Origin: Saprospiraceae bacterium
Lineage (GTDB): Bacteria; Bacteroidota; Bacteroidia; Chitinophagales; Saprospiraceae
Reading direction: 5' to 3'
Assembly (NCBI GenBank): GCA_020627825.1
Contig: JAHDGD010000014.1
Span: 1 to 45,960 of the forward strand
DNA: 45,960 nucleotides
Shown piece after piece: positions 24,112 to 31,854 of this stretch; within the stretch, counting starts at the first letter, position 1; the number at the start of each line of letters is the position of its first letter. The notes beneath the pieces were generated by a model. The model searched no databases. It worked only from the letters and a program-made list of their open reading frames with translations, and had not been told where the DNA came from. Made by a program: the position numbers and the translations under genes.

Positions 24112-24855
24112 TTTTTCCTGGAGATCTTTCACTCTTTTCTGAATATCTAGTAATCGTTCTTCTAAAATGTTATCCAAGCTGATTTTACTATCCGAAAAAC
24201 TAAGGTGCGCATAATATTGCCATATTTCAGCAATGTCGCTATAATCTATACTATAGGGTTTATATACATCATTGTCCGATGTCAAAATAAGTTGTTGGTT
24301 TTCTTCTAGGTTCGTAACTCTCTTATATACAACTCCTAAGTCCTTACTTACAATAACATATGTCTTGTCATTTTTGATATGCTTTAATTGTTCTACATAT
24401 GAACAAATAAGAATACTGCCTGGCTCCATAGGTAACATAGAGTCTCCGTTAATCTCGAAGCCACGATATGTTCCTTGAGGCATGTTCGGAAAATACACTT
24501 TTGGCAATTCACTGATATATTGTGGATCTTGAAAACTTTCTAGGTATCCTGCTTCTGCTTTTGTATCGACGAGTTCGATATTACTTCTATCGTTTTGGTC
24601 GACAGAAATAGCAAGCACCTTAAAATCTTTATTTCGAATAATTTCCAGTTCTTTTAAAGAGAGATCTTCTTTTAAGAGTTGATCTAATTTTACGCTAAAG
24701 ATTTCGGACAGTTTTAACAACATGTCGATGTTCGGTTCTGTGTGCCCTCTTTCGTAGTCTCCCATTGTTGTACGAGCTACATCAAGTTGTTGTGCAAGAT
24801 CTTGCTGTGAAAGCTTATTTTTCTTTCGTAAATACTTGATATTCTGAGCAATCAT
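24103..24855 (-). CDS. LexA/CI-like repressor (HTH + S24 peptidase domain)
   Basis: A 250-residue repressor. An XRE-type helix-turn-helix is at about 1-60 (LSQQDLAQQLDVARTTMGDYERGHTEPNI). An S24 domain follows, with catalytic Ser139 (NGDSMLP), Lys178 (VVYKRV) and an Ala102-Gly103 bond (KAEAGYLESF) placed like the self-cleavage site of LexA and CI. It ends in a short coiled coil (ILEERLLDIQKRVKDLQEKL). The frame is open 17 codons upstream, but the domain starts at the ATG at 24855. It is divergent from dinB, suggesting that DNA damage inactivates it and induces the polymerase. The call of SOS-like control is inferred. Confidence 0.9.
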   Translation of the reverse strand: MIAQNIKYLRKKNKLSQQDLAQQLDVARTTMGDYERGHTEPNIDMLLKLSEIFSVKLDQLLKEDLSLKELEIIRNKDFKVLAISVDQNDRSNIELVDTKAEAGYLESFQDPQYISELPKVYFPNMPQGTYRGFEINGDSMLPMEPGSILICSYVEQLKHIKNDKTYVIVSKDLGVVYKRVTNLEENQQLILTSDNDVYKPYSIDYSDIAEIWQYYAHLSFSDSKISLDNILEERLLDIQKRVKDLQEKLN

Positions 24856-24921
24856 AAAGAAAAAAATAAAAAAGTTAACGAATTGTTTGGCAATAATACA
24901 AAACAATTTCTAATTTAGCTG

Positions 24922-24968
24922 GATTTTTCGGCAAATTATTGTCAGTTTTTTCGACATTTAGAAAAATC
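24922..24968. promoter_or_regulatory. Candidate operator between the LexA-like repressor and dinB
   Basis: TTTTTCGGCA (24924-24933) and TTTTTCGACA (24947-24956) form a direct repeat 23 bases apart, about two helical turns. GATTTTTC (24922) is also inverted as GAAAAATC (24961). This lies in the 176-base divergent region. It is a plausible site for a dimeric repressor; no experiment or comparison supports it yet. Confidence 0.35.
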
Positions 24969-25031
24969 GTCTTTTTTCATGACTTGAGTGATGCTGATAT
25001 AAGATCATCATTCGAGATAAAATTTTGAGCT

Positions 25032-26210
25032 ATGTTTGAGAAAGCGATTTTACATCTTGATCTTGATGCCTTTTTTGTTTCCGTAGAGTGTTTGCGGAAC
25101 AGTAAATTTAAAGGCCTCCCCTTGATTATAGGAGGGAGTGGTTCTCGTGGAGTTGTCTCCAGTTGTAGTTATGAAGCACGACGTTTCGGAGTGCATTCAG
25201 CAATGCCTGTAAAGATGGCTTTGCGTCTATGTCCAGATGCTATCATTATACGAGGGGACATGGATGCGTATTCGAAATATTCAAAACTCGTTACGGAGAT
25301 CATTGCAGAAGATGCGCCTGCATTTGAAAAATCTTCTATTGATGAATTTTATGTAGACATGACAGGATTGGACAAGCATTTTGGTTGTTATAAATGGTCT
25401 CTTGAGTTAAGAGAGAAGATTATACGCGAGTCGGGATTACCTATTTCTTTCGGATTATCCTCCAATAAATTAGTGTCTAAGGTTGGTGCAGGAGAAGCCA
25501 AGCCGAATGGTGCAAAAAAGATAGATAATGGAGAAGAAAAACATTTTTTAGCACCTTTACCTGTTCGTAAGATTCCGGGCGTAGGAAAAGAGACGACTCG
25601 AAAATTACAATACATGGGCGTAAAAAAAGTAAAAACCTTAAGTGAAGTGCCTGTACGTTTGCTCGAACGAGAATTTGGTAAAAATGGCAGGTCCTTGTGG
25701 CAAAAAGCCAATGGCATTGATCATACTCCTGTTGTCCCTTATACCGAACGAAAATCTATTTCGAAAGAAAGAACATTCAAAGAAGACACAATAGATATCG
25801 CCTTTATTAAAAATTTATTAGTAGGAATGGTAGATGAATTGGCATATGAGCTGAGAAGTAAAGAAAAGTTAACCTCGTGTATTACTGTAAAAATTCGTTA
25901 CGCTGATTTTAATACCTATACTCGTCAGATTAAGATTCCATATACTGCGAACGAAAATATTCTCGGGCGATATGCAAAGGAGATTTTTGATAAAGTATAT
26001 GAAAGACGTCAAATGATTCGCTTAATCGGCGTAAAGTTTAGTGGCCTCGTTCAAGGAAAGTATCAAATCAGTCTCTTTGACGATACCGTAGAAGAAATCA
26101 ATTTATTACAAGAAGTGGACCATATTCGAAAACGATTTGGTATCGATAAGATTATGCGCGCATCTTCTATGAATGACATGGTTCATAAAGTGATGAGTAT
26201 GGCGTCATGA
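25032..26210 (+). CDS. dinB: DNA polymerase IV, copy 1 (Y-family, next to LexA-like gene)
   Basis: A 392-residue translesion polymerase. Catalytic acidic residues are Asp10 (HLDLDAFF) and Asp104-Glu105 (SSIDEFYVD); the helix-hairpin-helix is KIPGVGKETTRKLQYMG; the little-finger domain follows. The beta-clamp motif YQISLFDD lies about 45 residues before the end and is followed by a tail (IRKRFGIDKIMRASS) absent from the second copy. Divergence from a LexA-like repressor points to damage-inducible expression. The last 32 coding bases and some sequence beyond are repeated 232 bases downstream. Confidence 0.93.
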   Translation: MFEKAILHLDLDAFFVSVECLRNSKFKGLPLIIGGSGSRGVVSSCSYEARRFGVHSAMPVKMALRLCPDAIIIRGDMDAYSKYSKLVTEIIAEDAPAFEKSSIDEFYVDMTGLDKHFGCYKWSLELREKIIRESGLPISFGLSSNKLVSKVGAGEAKPNGAKKIDNGEEKHFLAPLPVRKIPGVGKETTRKLQYMGVKKVKTLSEVPVRLLEREFGKNGRSLWQKANGIDHTPVVPYTERKSISKERTFKEDTIDIAFIKNLLVGMVDELAYELRSKEKLTSCITVKIRYADFNTYTRQIKIPYTANENILGRYAKEIFDKVYERRQMIRLIGVKFSGLVQGKYQISLFDDTVEEINLLQEVDHIRKRFGIDKIMRASSMNDMVHKVMSMAS

Positions 26211-26221
26211 TGTAAAAATAC
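26179..26221 (+). repeat. dinB tail repeat, copy 1
   Basis: 43 bases covering the last codons of dinB (VHKVMSMAS) and its stop. They match 26411-26453 except for two substitutions and a balanced one-base shift in the A-run. Confidence 0.85.
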
Positions 26222-26258
26222 TACCCGTTTTTTAAAAATATCTAGTGTATATAAGAAT

Positions 26259-26273
26259 GGGTCAAGCCCAAAA
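26259..26273. repeat. 15-base palindromic repeat, intergenic copy
   Basis: GGGTCAAGCCCAAAA, identical to copies at 12163-12177 (plus) and 235-249 (minus). It lies between the two dinB tail repeats. Confidence 0.8.
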
Positions 26274-26410
26274 GAAGCCTTGTGGAATGTCCTGAGTAAA
26301 TACTTTGAATTCGCCTTTCAATCTAATCCCATTCAACAGGCATTATACTATTTGCACTCAAAAATAAAACTAGTATAAATTGTATCATACACGAAGCAAA
26401 AAGAATAGCT

Positions 26411-26453
26411 TGGTTCATAAAGTGATGCGTATAGCGTCATGATGGTAAAATAC
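26411..26453 (+). repeat. dinB tail repeat, copy 2 (non-coding)
   Basis: A near-identical copy of the end of dinB with no polymerase sequence recognisable before it. The 26222-26410 interval shows no coding frame. It could be the remnant of a deleted second dinB or of a duplication. Confidence 0.8.
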
Positions 26454-26523
26454 GAAAAACAAATAAAGTGAATAAAAGATATGTAGCACTTTAGTGTTAA
26501 CTTAGTCAGACAAACATCAACAA

Positions 26524-27087
26524 ATGAAATCTTTACATATTTATCTATTGCTATTATTTTGTTTAGGGCTAAACACCTTAAGTCAAGCACAAACTGAAAA
26601 TTCAAAACTATATTACAAATTCGGGATAGGCTCATCTTTCTCAGGTTCAGGAGATGTTGTTTTTTATGAAATAAGTAATTCCCTTAATTATACATTCAGT
26701 CCGTATTTAACAGGTGAAGTAAGTATCAACAATGGTACAGCAATAGGAAATTTATACACTCCATCTGCCTCCTTAATACGAACTGATTTAAATGCAATAA
26801 TCTCCCTTTTAAACAATAAAAAAGTATTTGATTTTCGTGTGGGAGGAGGAATTTCGTATCAATACTCGCCTAGAACTTTTGTAAACTCGTATACCATACT
26901 AAATGGAGAAATACAAGACATCACATACACAACAGAAATAATAAATACCCCAGGGTTTAATTCTATAGTGGAGCTAGTGACACGTATCAATAAAAAAAGT
27001 AAACTCTCAGTAACAGGTCGACTTTCCTATTATGGAAGCATTGACATCAATTCTGGTGTATCTATTACTTTATACCGAAGACTCTAA
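26524..27087 (+). CDS. Predicted secreted outer-membrane protein
   Basis: A 187-residue protein with a clear signal peptide (MKSLHIYLLLLFCLGLNTLSQAQ, cleavage after AQA) and a mature part rich in alternating hydrophobic strands with Gly and Tyr (YYKFGIGSSFSGSGDVVFYEIS, LSVTGRLSYYGSIDINSGVSITLY). This is typical of a small outer-membrane barrel of about eight strands. I recognise no family. It sits alone between dinB and a convergent lipoprotein gene. A weak hairpin (AAAAAC/GTTTTT) follows the stop. Confidence 0.7.
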   Translation: MKSLHIYLLLLFCLGLNTLSQAQTENSKLYYKFGIGSSFSGSGDVVFYEISNSLNYTFSPYLTGEVSINNGTAIGNLYTPSASLIRTDLNAIISLLNNKKVFDFRVGGGISYQYSPRTFVNSYTILNGEIQDITYTTEIINTPGFNSIVELVTRINKKSKLSVTGRLSYYGSIDINSGVSITLYRRL

Positions 27088-27154
27088 CTTAAAAAAAACC
27101 AGGTTTTTCAACTGTCCCTATTATCTACAAAACAGATCTTATTAAAAGCAACAC

Positions 27155-27631
27155 TTATCGTTCAATACCAAAAGCACCATCTAGAACTTCAATCGTTTGA
27201 ACATCTCCATTTTCATCTTCTCTTGAAGCTGTAAAAGAAAACGTTCCTTCAGCAATTGTTTCTGTTAAAACAGTAAGATTAAGTGTTCCAGACCCAGGAT
27301 CTACAGCCGTAGTATACGCTTCTAAAGAAGCAACCCCGTCAGCATACGTAGCAAAACTCAAAGAATTTCCTCCAAGTTCATATGATCCTGTCCCTTCAAA
27401 ATCTGCTAAACTAAATACAATAGATTGTGCATTAATGCCACCTGTACTCCCTGTAATCGTAACAAAAGAAGAATCAACTTCGACAAATGTTGTAAGCAGA
27501 TTCAGTGACTCAAATTCTTCTTCATTTATAGTCGCTGTTAAAAAAGACCCTCCTGTTGAATTTAATAAACGACAAGAAGATAAACAGGTAATCACCAACG
27601 TAAAACAAAATACAGCTTTTAAAATTTTCAT
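27155..27631 (-). CDS. Small lipoprotein, possibly DUF6252-like
   Basis: A 158-residue predicted lipoprotein: signal MKILKAVFCFTLVITCLSSC with Cys20, then a beta-rich domain with a GSYELGGNSLSFATY strand pair and a C-terminal GTLNLTVLTETIAEGTFSFTAS block. That block resembles the Bacteroidota lipoprotein domain DUF6252. The function is unknown and the family assignment is from memory of the pattern only. It converges on the outer-membrane protein gene and diverges from pdxA. Confidence 0.68.
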   Translation of the reverse strand: MKILKAVFCFTLVITCLSSCRLLNSTGGSFLTATINEEEFESLNLLTTFVEVDSSFVTITGSTGGINAQSIVFSLADFEGTGSYELGGNSLSFATYADGVASLEAYTTAVDPGSGTLNLTVLTETIAEGTFSFTASREDENGDVQTIEVLDGAFGIER

Positions 27632-27829
27632 ATTATACTAATTTAATCTGAATATATTACCCATAAGATATAATGCCTTAAAAAAAACCAAATACTATGC
27701 CAAAAGACAGGATATATAAAAAAACAATAAAAACAACTGAGTACCTGTAAACTGAAGGAACTTTAAATAGTAGAATATAAGTTAAAAAGACCATGAAACA
27801 CTACCTTTAAAAAGGAGAAATAATATGCG

Positions 27830-27837
27830 TATCTTTG
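27830..27837 (+). promoter_or_regulatory. -7 box of the pdxA-rsmA-yqeY operon
   Basis: TATCTTTG fits TAnnTTTG, with a TTTA about 20 bases upstream as a poor -33 element. The start near 27844 gives a leader of about 68 bases. That leader contains a palindrome, GGGCTTTAAGCCC (27883-27895), ending 16 bases before the pdxA ATG, which could affect translation. Confidence 0.55.
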
Positions 27838-27911
27838 CGGCTCAAACTCAAAAAAACAAGACACAAAGACAGCAAAAATTTTGGGCTTTAAGCCCATCAA
27901 AAAAGAAATAA

Positions 27912-28958
27912 ATGAACAAACCTAAGATTGGGATTTCAATAGGAGACATAAATGGAATAGGACCAGAAGTTGTCATTAAAACATTCAATGACAAAAGAAT
28001 GCTCAATCAATGTACACCTATTATATATGCATCTTTAAAGACTTTAATTCATTACAAAAGAGTACTGAATATTGACGATTTAAGATTCGACAAAATTTCA
28101 TCTGCAGACCAAGCAAAAGAAGGAAAAATAAATGTCATAAATTGTTGGACAGAGGATGTAGATATAAAAATGGGAGAAGTTACGGAGACAGCCGGAAGAA
28201 TGGCCCATATTAGTCTTGATTACTGTCTAAATGATATCAAAGAAGGAAAAATTGACGCTATGGTAACAGCGCCAATACATAAAAAGAGTATGCAATTAGC
28301 TAGCTTTCCTTACCCTGGTCATACGGAATATCTCGAAAAAGAATCGAATGGAAAAGCATTGATGATGCTATGCCATGAAAGTTTAAGAGTCGCGTTGGTC
28401 ACTACACATATACCTGTTAGCGAAATAGCTAAGTCACTTGATAAAAAAAGGATTATGGCAACAATAGATCGCTTGCACACCAGTTTAAAAGTTGATTTTG
28501 GAATCGAAAGACCTCAGATTGCAGTATTGGGTTTAAACCCACATGCTGGAGACCAAGGTGTTATGGGAGACGATGAAGCCAAGTATATTGTTCCTGCCAT
28601 AAAGGAAGTTAAGCGAAAAGGAATTTTTGCATTTGGCCCCTTTGCTGCGGATGGTTTTTTCGGATCTTCAGGATACACAAAATATGATGCCATATTAGCC
28701 ATGTATCACGATCAAGGCCTAGTTGCATTTAAAAGCTTATCGTTCGGAAAAGGGGTGAATTTTAGTGCTGGCTTAGACATCGTTCGAACTTCACCTGACC
28801 ATGGAACAGGCTTCGATATTGCAGGACAAAATAAAGCAAATGAAGAATCATTCCGAAATGCCATATACTCCGCAATCGATATTTCTAGAAATAGAACCCA
28901 ATATCAAGAGGACCATAAAAATCAATTAAAACCAAGTAGCAAAAGGTCAGAGCGTTAA
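27912..28958 (+). CDS. pdxA: 4-hydroxythreonine-4-phosphate dehydrogenase
   Basis: A 348-residue oxidoreductase of the DXP-dependent vitamin B6 pathway. Family motifs present: IGISIGDINGIGPEV at the start, the substrate-binding MVTAPIHKKSMQLASFPYPGHTEYL with metal-ligand His, LGLNPHAGDQGVMGDDE, and the C-terminal MYHDQGLVAFK, GVNFSAGLDIVRTSPDHGTGFDIAG. It starts an operon with rsmA and yqeY. The GLNPHAG codons contain another GGGTTTAAACCC palindrome, but here the protein motif alone explains it. Confidence 0.97.
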   Translation: MNKPKIGISIGDINGIGPEVVIKTFNDKRMLNQCTPIIYASLKTLIHYKRVLNIDDLRFDKISSADQAKEGKINVINCWTEDVDIKMGEVTETAGRMAHISLDYCLNDIKEGKIDAMVTAPIHKKSMQLASFPYPGHTEYLEKESNGKALMMLCHESLRVALVTTHIPVSEIAKSLDKKRIMATIDRLHTSLKVDFGIERPQIAVLGLNPHAGDQGVMGDDEAKYIVPAIKEVKRKGIFAFGPFAADGFFGSSGYTKYDAILAMYHDQGLVAFKSLSFGKGVNFSAGLDIVRTSPDHGTGFDIAGQNKANEESFRNAIYSAIDISRNRTQYQEDHKNQLKPSSKRSER

Positions 28959-28967
28959 TTAATAAAC

Positions 28968-29741
28968 ATGAAACCTAGAGCAAAAAAATCATATGGTCAG
29001 CATTTTTTAATCAATGAACCAGTAACTGAAAAAATCTCGACTGCACTACTAACACTAGAGCAATATCCCAGATTATTAGAAATTGGTCCTGGACAAGGGG
29101 TGTTGACTAAATATCTAGTAAATAAAAAAAACATAGATTTCAAAGCTGTCGATGCAGACAAAGATATGATTGCCTTTATTAGTAATCTCTTTCCTGAACA
29201 CATAGATCGGTTCATTCTTATGGATTGCTTAAAACTCAATTATTATAATCTGTATGACGGGAAAGAATTTCTTATAATAGGTAATTTTCCATACAATATT
29301 TCCTCTCAAATCATTTTTAAAATACTAAAAAACTACACACTTATTCCAGAAATGGTTGGGATGTTTCAAAAAGAAATGGCCGATCGTATCATTGCAGATC
29401 ATGGTTCAAAAACATATGGTGTTATCTCTGTTTTAACCCAAGCATTATATCACACAGAAAGACTTTTTAATGTTTCTCCGGGTTCTTTTAATCCACCCCC
29501 AAAGGTGAATTCAACTGTCATTCGAATATGGCGTAAAAAAGAAGAACTTTCTTGTGATTATCGTTCTCTTAGAATTGTAGTGAAAACTGCTTTTAATCAG
29601 AGAAGAAAAATGATGCGGAATACGTTAAAGTCAATCGTGAAAGATGAACAACTTTTAAAAAACGACATATTTACTCAACGTCCAGAGCAGTTAAGCGTTG
29701 AAGACTTTATACAATTAACAAATACAATATACAGACCTTAA
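28968..29741 (+). CDS. rsmA: 16S rRNA (adenine1518-N6/adenine1519-N6)-dimethyltransferase
   Basis: The 257-residue KsgA enzyme dimethylates two adjacent adenines in helix 45 of 16S rRNA during small-subunit assembly. Motif I (LLEIGPGQGVLTKYL) and motif IV (IGNFPYNISSQII) of the SAM-dependent fold are intact, and the opening KKSYGQHFLINEPV is diagnostic. The C-terminal helical domain has FNQRRKMMRNTLK. It lies 9 bases after pdxA and 1 base before the YqeY gene, so all three are co-transcribed. Confidence 0.97.
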   Translation: MKPRAKKSYGQHFLINEPVTEKISTALLTLEQYPRLLEIGPGQGVLTKYLVNKKNIDFKAVDADKDMIAFISNLFPEHIDRFILMDCLKLNYYNLYDGKEFLIIGNFPYNISSQIIFKILKNYTLIPEMVGMFQKEMADRIIADHGSKTYGVISVLTQALYHTERLFNVSPGSFNPPPKVNSTVIRIWRKKEELSCDYRSLRIVVKTAFNQRRKMMRNTLKSIVKDEQLLKNDIFTQRPEQLSVEDFIQLTNTIYRP

Positions 29742-29742
29742 A

Positions 29743-30189
29743 ATGACATTAGAAGAAAGAATAATGGCGGATATGAAAGCCGCGATGAAAAATAAAGACA
29801 AAGTCGCCTTGCGTGGAATTCGTGCGATAAAAGCTGCTTTGTTATTAGCTAAAACTGATGGTACTGGTGAAGAGATGACCTCTGAAAAAGAGATCAAAAT
29901 TGTTCAGAAAATGGTGAAACAGAGAAAAGATTCACTTGCAATTTACAAGGAACAAGGTCGCGATGATTTAGCGGCTGTTGAAGAAGAAGAAATTGCTATC
30001 ATTTCAAAATATTTGCCCGAGCAGCTAAGTGAAGAAAAAATTGGCGAAATTGTAAGTGAAATTATTGCTGATTTAGGGGCTGAGGGGATGAAAGATATGG
30101 GCAAAGTAATGGGAGTTGCTTCTAAAAAATTGGCTGGTTCAGCTGATGGAAAAACTCTAGCAGCGGTTGTTCGTCAGAAATTGTCTTAA
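29743..30189 (+). CDS. GatB/YqeY domain protein
   Basis: A 148-residue YqeY-type protein related to the C-terminal tRNA-binding domain of GatB. Visible are the helical N-terminus (RIMADMKAAMKNKDKVALRGIRAIKAAL), the KQRKDSLAIYKEQGRDDLAAVEEEEIAII block and the C-terminal domain (LPEQLSEEKIGEIV, DMGKVMGVASKKLAG). Family members may assist amidotransferase or tRNA metabolism; the exact function is unknown. It is the last gene of the pdxA operon. Confidence 0.94.
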   Translation: MTLEERIMADMKAAMKNKDKVALRGIRAIKAALLLAKTDGTGEEMTSEKEIKIVQKMVKQRKDSLAIYKEQGRDDLAAVEEEEIAIISKYLPEQLSEEKIGEIVSEIIADLGAEGMKDMGKVMGVASKKLAGSADGKTLAAVVRQKLS

Positions 30190-30200
30190 ATTGAAATAAT

Positions 30201-30413
30201 TTAGCAAGAACAGTAATGCCAATACTTCAATTCTTTTTCAAGATCTTGAAGATATTGGGTAATATTATGTTCTCCTTTTACCAGATTGTTATGATCCATT
30301 ATGTAAGGCTCTTGATCTGATTCTTGAATTTTATATTGTATGGAAAGCCTATCTAGTTCATGTTGAATCATTTTGAAAAGTATATTATTTACATTTCCTT
30401 TGATTGTTAACAT
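30201..30413 (-). CDS. Small thioredoxin/glutaredoxin-like protein (tentative)
   Basis: A 70-residue frame on the opposite strand to its neighbours. The pattern EPYIMDHNNLVKGEHNITQYLQDLEKEL resembles the last strand and helix of glutaredoxin-like folds (cis-Pro region, glycine, final helix). The usual CxxC at the N-terminus is missing, and two cysteines form CSC at the extreme C-terminus. It fills an otherwise empty gap and has normal-looking composition, so I keep it as probable. Function cannot be given. Confidence 0.5.
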   Translation of the reverse strand: MLTIKGNVNNILFKMIQHELDRLSIQYKIQESDQEPYIMDHNNLVKGEHNITQYLQDLEKELKYWHYCSC

Positions 30414-30456
30414 GTTTTAATCTGTGTTTTTAAGTAACGATTAGCTATATAGTATA

Positions 30457-31239
30457 ATGAGAATTTTATTTCTTTTGTTGTGTGTTATTACATGCTATTT
30501 GGGCTGGGGCCAAAAGGACTTCATATCACACGATTCCATTCGTATCGTTTACGATGATGAGGGGGAAGGAAAGGTCGTCCTTTTAATTCACGGTTTTATA
30601 AATACAAGAAAATCCTGGTCTGCTTCAAAGTTAAAAGAAGATTTAATCCAAAAAGGATATAGAGTTATTGTTCCCGATTTACGTGGAAATGGCGCTTCTG
30701 ACAAACCACATTCAACTCAATTTTGGGAAAAGAATAATGAAGTAAAGGACTTGATCGCTCTTATTGATCATGAAAATATACATTCCTATAGTGTTGTTGC
30801 TTATTCTCGCGGTGTAACGGTAGCTTCTGAATTATCTCTTCATGATAAAAGAATAACCAAAATGGTTCTAGGAGGAATGGGTGATGAATTTACAGATCCA
30901 GAATGGGCTATACCTACTATTTTTGCTCTAGCTTTTTCAAGTAAAGCAGAACTTACAGAAATGACAATAGGCGCGGTAACTTATGCTAAATCTATTGGGG
31001 CCGATATGATTTGCTTAAGTATGCAACAAAAATATCAACCTTCTCCAAGTGTAGATGCATTAAAAAAGCTTAATCTTCCCGTATTGATTATTGTAGGGGA
31101 TGAAGATAACGCTTACTCAAAAACTACAAGTCTTTCAACTATTTTCTCTTATTCACAAACTAAAATTGTTGATGGAGATCATAACAATACATATAAACAA
31201 GCTAATTTTTCTAAAGCTATCCTTTCATTTCTTGAATAA
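30457..31239 (+). CDS. Secreted alpha/beta hydrolase
   Basis: A 260-residue alpha/beta hydrolase with a short signal peptide (MRILFLLLCVITCYLGWG). The fold markers are the HGF oxyanion loop (VLLIHGFINTRKSW), DLRGNG, the nucleophile elbow AYSRG (Ser117, with Ala in place of the usual first Gly), an Asp in VGDEDNAYS and a final His in DGDHNNT, so the triad is complete. The substrate is unknown. It is followed 8 bases later by a lipoprotein gene, probably in one operon. Confidence 0.88.
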   Translation: MRILFLLLCVITCYLGWGQKDFISHDSIRIVYDDEGEGKVVLLIHGFINTRKSWSASKLKEDLIQKGYRVIVPDLRGNGASDKPHSTQFWEKNNEVKDLIALIDHENIHSYSVVAYSRGVTVASELSLHDKRITKMVLGGMGDEFTDPEWAIPTIFALAFSSKAELTEMTIGAVTYAKSIGADMICLSMQQKYQPSPSVDALKKLNLPVLIIVGDEDNAYSKTTSLSTIFSYSQTKIVDGDHNNTYKQANFSKAILSFLE

Positions 31240-31247
31240 TATGAAAC

Positions 31248-31808
31248 ATGAAGTACATTCTTTTACTGTTGAATCTTTTTATAATTTTATCTTGTACTAA
31301 AGAAGACAGCTCTCTTACTTCTTTAGTAAAAATAGACACTTCTTTTAAAACTCAGCGGCTCACTTCATTACAAAATGGTTTTCAAATCGATGCCCCAGTA
31401 CCTTGGGAATGGAAACATCTTGAAAATCTTGCTTTTGATAATGTAGAAATTCAATCTCCAAAGAACAAGAGTGGGTTAAAAAATATACTTTCGATTACAA
31501 AAATATTAAGTCAAAATAAATCTTTGACTTTAGAAGAAGAATTCAATTGGCATCTCAGTCGTGTAAAAAAACAGGACTGGAAAATTATTGATGCTGGAAA
31601 GACAGGTCATTTTACTTATCCAGCCTATTTTATACATTATACAAGTGGTAATAATGAAGAAAACATGTCCGAAACCATTACCGTTTTAATGGAAGCAGAA
31701 GGAACTGGCTCTTTTTATTTGCTGTTTGCGAGTACCCCTCCTTCTGAAAAAAGAAAAGCCGATTTAGCAATAATGCTTAAAAGTTTGCAAACTTTTATCA
31801 TTAAATAA
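31248..31808 (+). CDS. Hypothetical lipoprotein downstream of the hydrolase
   Basis: A 186-residue predicted lipoprotein (MKYILLLLNLFIILSC, lipobox Cys16). The mature part has an opening like a surface or stress protein domain (FQIDAPVPWEWKHLENLAFDNVEIQSPKN) and a C-terminal GSFYLLFASTPPSEKRKADLAIML stretch reminiscent of PsbP/DUF1795-type domains, where a short protein reports user-like fits of membrane proteins. The match is weak, so I call it hypothetical. It is co-transcribed with the alpha/beta hydrolase. Confidence 0.7.
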   Translation: MKYILLLLNLFIILSCTKEDSSLTSLVKIDTSFKTQRLTSLQNGFQIDAPVPWEWKHLENLAFDNVEIQSPKNKSGLKNILSITKILSQNKSLTLEEEFNWHLSRVKKQDWKIIDAGKTGHFTYPAYFIHYTSGNNEENMSETITVLMEAEGTGSFYLLFASTPPSEKRKADLAIMLKSLQTFIIK

Positions 31809-31854
31809 CGTGGTTATCTCGAATGTTCTCTGATTCTAGAATCTTTCATAAAAG

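Noticed and set aside
28529-28540. GGGTTTAAACCC in pdxA as a strong member of the palindrome family
   Set aside because: It encodes GLNP of the conserved GLNPHAG motif, so protein constraint may explain it; it is kept only as a weak member.
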